A stretch of 16,715 nt of DNA from an uncultured Oscillospiraceae bacterium (GTDB lineage Bacteria > Bacillota > Clostridia > Oscillospirales > Ruminococcaceae): positions 1-16,715 of the forward strand of contig CAKTAM010000035.1 in the NCBI GenBank assembly GCA_934527255.1. The letters are read 5' to 3'. A program made the translations under genes and the position numbers. Of the stretch, positions 14,258 to 16,715 are shown one piece after another. Positions within the stretch are counted from its first letter, which is position 1. Each line of letters starts with the position of its first letter. Under the pieces are notes generated by a model that saw only the letters and a list, made by a program, of their open reading frames with translations, ran no database searches and was not told where the DNA came from.

Positions 14258-15025
14258 GTGAAACGGGTTTGGATCGGGCTGCTGCAGGGGCTGCTGTGCC
14301 TGTTGATCGGCATGGCGGCCGGGCTGGCGCTGCTGCTGGCCTGCGACTGGCTGTACCGGGCGGATGTGCGCCTGCTTTCCATCGCCGACAGCAGCGGGCT
14401 GGAGGAAGCGGCCATTCTGGAAAATTACCACGCGGTAACGGCCTATCTGGCCCCCTGGAACGATGAGCCCTTTGCACTGCGCGGGCTGGCATGGTCGGCC
14501 GATGGGGCCGAGTTTTTCCGCCAGCTGCGCATCTGCGTGCTGTGCGTGTACATTCTGGGGCTGTCGGGCGGCGTGGGGCTGATCACTCTGCACGGCGCGC
14601 GCAGCCAGGCCGGGCGCAAGGTATGGAACATCAGCGGCGCGGTCACGCTGGGGCTGACAGCCCTGTTGGGCGTGCTGCTGGCGGTCGATTTTTCGCGCAT
14701 GCAGCGCGGGGTGTGCCGCCTGCTGTTTGGCGAGCATTGGCTGCTGTATGAGGATCTTGACCCGGTCGTGACCCTTTTTCCGCAGTCATACTTTGTGCAT
14801 GCGGCGTTTTTGGTGGTGTTTGTCTGCGTGGCGGTCAGTCTGCTGCAGTTTGCGGCGGGCTACAGCCCGGCGTCCGGGCGCACCCAGTCGCTGCCCACGC
14901 AGCCGCCCTCGGCCCGCCAAAAGCCCACCGTCACCGTGGGCAGCCGCAAGCCGGCCCCGGCGGGCAGCGCGGGCGCAAAGCAGGTGTTCCGCCTGCGTGA
15001 CCAGCCGCCCCGGCCGCAGCAATAA
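14258..15025 (+). CDS. DUF1461 / TIGR01906-type integral membrane protein
   Basis: 255 residues. I chose GTG 14258 because AAGAGGT lies 10 bases upstream and the first helix begins right after it; longer in-frame starts run through the leader hairpin. Four transmembrane helices are visible, at about residues 6-29, 91-109, 125-142 and 180-200. An extracellular loop of about 60 residues follows the first. The segment LLFGEHWLLYEDLDPVVTLF before the last helix matches the characteristic FFxxxxWLxDPxxDxxI...LP region of the family. The tail (about 205-255) is proline-rich and basic and probably cytosolic. The family has no established function that I know of; it is common in Firmicutes. It has its own promoter and ends convergent with adenine deaminase. 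The histidine-rich loop motif I expect before helix 2 is not obvious here, so it may be a divergent member. Confidence 0.8.
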   Translation: MKRVWIGLLQGLLCLLIGMAAGLALLLACDWLYRADVRLLSIADSSGLEEAAILENYHAVTAYLAPWNDEPFALRGLAWSADGAEFFRQLRICVLCVYILGLSGGVGLITLHGARSQAGRKVWNISGAVTLGLTALLGVLLAVDFSRMQRGVCRLLFGEHWLLYEDLDPVVTLFPQSYFVHAAFLVVFVCVAVSLLQFAAGYSPASGRTQSLPTQPPSARQKPTVTVGSRKPAPAGSAGAKQVFRLRDQPPRPQQ

Positions 15026-15218
15026 CGGTTCAGCCGCGGGGTGTGCCGCGGCTGCCCGCGGCGGTCACGCACCGCTGTGCTGCGGCTTTCCCGCAGCCCC
15101 GAAGTGGGTGGGCAGTCCCCGGCGGGGCAAAAAGAGGGGCAAGTCCTTTGCATCCAAAAAAACGGCAGCCGGTCTGCCCAAGCGGCGCTTGGAGGGGGCC
15201 GCCCGCGAAAAAAGGCTA
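15026..15218. other. Intergenic region with a hairpin after the DUF1461 stop
   Basis: CAGCCGCGG (15031-15039) pairs perfectly with CCGCGGCTG (15046-15054) around a 6-base loop, starting 6 bases after the stop codon. There is no T-run, so it may protect the mRNA 3' end rather than terminate. Nothing else is evident up to the bidirectional terminator. Confidence 0.5.
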
Positions 15219-15264
15219 AAAAATCTCCCGGCTGCCATCTGTGCGGCCGGGAGATTTTTGTTTT
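15219..15264. terminator. Bidirectional terminator between DUF1461 gene and adenine deaminase
   Basis: AAATCTCCCGGC (15221-15232) pairs with GCCGGGAGATTT (15246-15257) around a 13-base loop. TTTTTGTTTT follows on the plus strand and a six-T run on the minus strand, so it serves both convergent genes. It lies about 60 bases past the deaminase stop codon. Confidence 0.9.
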
Positions 15265-15325
15265 GGGGAATTTTTACCTTTGGCAAAGCTCGCCGAGGGC
15301 AAAGGGGAAAAGCACGGCGGGCGGT

Positions 15326-16715
15326 TTATTTTACATACTGCCAGCGCTCGACATCAAACGGGCCGTGCGTTGTCAGCCGCAGGGTGGGAATGACCGGCAG
15401 GCTCATGAACGACAGCGTCATAAACGGGTCAATGTCGCTGCGCACGCCCAGCGTGTGAGCAACGGCCTTGGCGGCCTCCAGCTGGGTGTTGACCTCTTCC
15501 AGCGGGGCCTCGGCAATAATACCGGCCAGCGGCAGCGGCACCTCGGCCAGCACCTTGCCGTCCGCCACAACGACAATGCCGCCATCCATGGCCTGCACGC
15601 GCTGTACGGCAAGGGCCATCTCCTCATCGCTGGCGCCCGCTGCGATGATGTTGTGGCTGTCGTGGGCAATGCTGGTGGCAACGGCGCCCTTTTTCAGGCC
15701 GTAGCCCTTCAGATAGCACAGGCCGATGTGGCCGGTGGCGTGGTGACGCTCCAGCACGGCCAGCTTGAGAACGTCCGCCGCAGGGTCGACCCCATAGGCG
15801 CGGCCGCAGTTGTGCGAAAGGATCTCGCCGCCCACAAGGCCCATCAGCGGGGCATCGTCCAGCGCAAAGCTGGCTGGGCTGACCGGCTGCATGTGGAAGG
15901 TGTTGTGCACGGCGGCGCTCAGGCGCTCCTCCACCGCCGGGGCGGCAAAGGGCAGCACCTCGCCGTCGGCAAACACCAGACGGCCCTTTTTGTATACGCG
16001 CTGAATGTTGAACTCGCGGAAATCGTCAAACACCACAATATCGGCCAGATAGCCCGGGGCAATGGCGCCCTTGTTGTTCATCAGGAAGTAGCGGGCGGCG
16101 TTGTGGCTGGCCGCCTTGATGGCAATGACCGGGTCGACGCCGCAGGCAATGGCCTCCTTGATGATATAATCAATGTGGCCGCCGACCAGCAGATCGTTGG
16201 GGTGTTTGTCGTCGGTGGCGAACATGCAGCGCGAATAGTACTGCTGGTTCAGCAGCGGCAGCAGCGCACGCAGGTTGTGGGCGGCCGTGCCCTCGCGCAC
16301 CATGATGAACTGCCCCAGCTGCAGCTTTTCCAGTGCGTTCTGGTAGGTGCTGCACTCGTGATCCGAGTAGACGCCCGCGGCGATATAGGCGTTCAGGTCG
16401 GCGCCGGAAAGATCGGGTGCATGGCCGTCGATCTTTTTGTGGTGGGCCTGGCTGGCCAGAATTTTGGAGACGACGGCCGGGTCGCCGTTGATGACGCCGA
16501 CATAGTTCATCATCTCGGCCAGCCCCAGCACACGCGGGTGGTCGTACAGGGCGTCGATAGCCTCAAAATCCAGCACGGCGCCGCTTTCATCCATGGGGGT
16601 GGCGGGTACGCAGCTGGGCAGCATGAAGTGCACGTCGAAGGGCAGCCCCTCGGTGGCCTGCAGCATGTATTCAATGCCGTCGGTGCCGCAGACGTTGGCG
16701 ATCTCGTGCGGGTCG
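15326..16715 (-). CDS. ade: Adenine deaminase, C-terminal part (5' end outside window)
   Basis: About 462 residues are visible and the frame continues past the right edge; full-length family members are roughly 550-600 residues. The enzyme hydrolyses adenine to hypoxanthine and ammonia in purine salvage and is a metal-dependent cytosolic amidohydrolase. Visible family marks in order are DPHEIANVCG at the edge, HFMLPSCVPATP, GLAEMMNYVGVI, KIDGHAPDLSG, ECSTYQNALEKL, MVREGTAAHNL, FATDDKHPNDL with the active-site Asp region, IKAASHNAARYF, and the C-terminal SIAHDSHNIIAAG. The metal-ligand histidines of the N-terminal barrel lie outside the window. The stop (TAA, complement of 15326-15328) is followed by a bidirectional terminator. 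No neighbour within the window is functionally related. No truncation or frameshift was seen in the visible part. Confidence 0.95.
   Translation of the reverse strand, partial: DPHEIANVCGTDGIEYMLQATEGLPFDVHFMLPSCVPATPMDESGAVLDFEAIDALYDHPRVLGLAEMMNYVGVINGDPAVVSKILASQAHHKKIDGHAPDLSGADLNAYIAAGVYSDHECSTYQNALEKLQLGQFIMVREGTAAHNLRALLPLLNQQYYSRCMFATDDKHPNDLLVGGHIDYIIKEAIACGVDPVIAIKAASHNAARYFLMNNKGAIAPGYLADIVVFDDFREFNIQRVYKKGRLVFADGEVLPFAAPAVEERLSAAVHNTFHMQPVSPASFALDDAPLMGLVGGEILSHNCGRAYGVDPAADVLKLAVLERHHATGHIGLCYLKGYGLKKGAVATSIAHDSHNIIAAGASDEEMALAVQRVQAMDGGIVVVADGKVLAEVPLPLAGIIAEAPLEEVNTQLEAAKAVAHTLGVRSDIDPFMTLSFMSLPVIPTLRLTTHGPFDVERWQYVK

Noticed and set aside
1..16715. Mobile elements, CRISPR array, tRNA or rRNA genes
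   Set aside because: No transposase, integrase, regularly spaced repeats, or tRNA/rRNA-like conserved sequences were recognised on either strand.

Overview
The window is GC-rich DNA from an anaerobic Firmicute, most likely a gut Clostridia/Oscillospiraceae-type bacterium. The evidence is a spoVT homologue (a regulator of endospore formers), a GGGtGRT-family gene next to a scaffold-like gene, Clostridia-style hybrid histidine kinases, strong AGGAGG-type ribosome binding sites and clear Rho-independent terminators. The lineage call is inference from gene content. The window looks chromosomal: no insertion sequence, phage gene, CRISPR array, tRNA or rRNA was seen.

Layout. Positions 1-1480 hold the 3' end of a probable NifU-like Fe-S scaffold gene and a complete GGGtGRT-family gene, closed by a strong terminator. 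Positions 1572-3644 hold a minus-strand Na+/phosphate cotransporter-family gene fused to PhoU-like domains, with its own promoter and terminator. Positions 3891-10260 hold a plus-strand signalling cluster. It begins with a near-consensus promoter, then a decayed hybrid-kinase remnant (end of the ATPase domain plus an intact receiver), then a membrane hybrid histidine kinase that ends in an 18-C homopolymer, then a soluble GAF/PAS-like hybrid kinase. Position 10505-10855 is a minus-strand, stand-alone Hpt protein convergent with the kinases. Divergent from it, 11093-13045 encodes a Cys-cluster/GGDEF/REC/HD-GYP protein expected to make and break cyclic di-GMP. Then follow spoVT (13341-13892), a DUF1461 (TIGR01906-type) membrane protein (14258-15025), and on the minus strand the C-terminal two thirds or more of adenine deaminase (15326 to the right edge).

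How the genes may work together. The two intact hybrid kinases end in receivers of the same type, the Hpt protein lacks any output domain, and the only receiver joined to an enzymatic output here is in the GGDEF/HD-GYP protein. A His-Asp-His-Asp phosphorelay feeding cyclic di-GMP turnover is therefore the most economical reading; this is inferred from domain content and position. The most unusual points are the remnant kinase behind an intact promoter, the poly-C tract at the 3' end of a kinase gene, the CX2C...CX2CX2C module on the cyclic di-GMP protein, and the internal position of its receiver.
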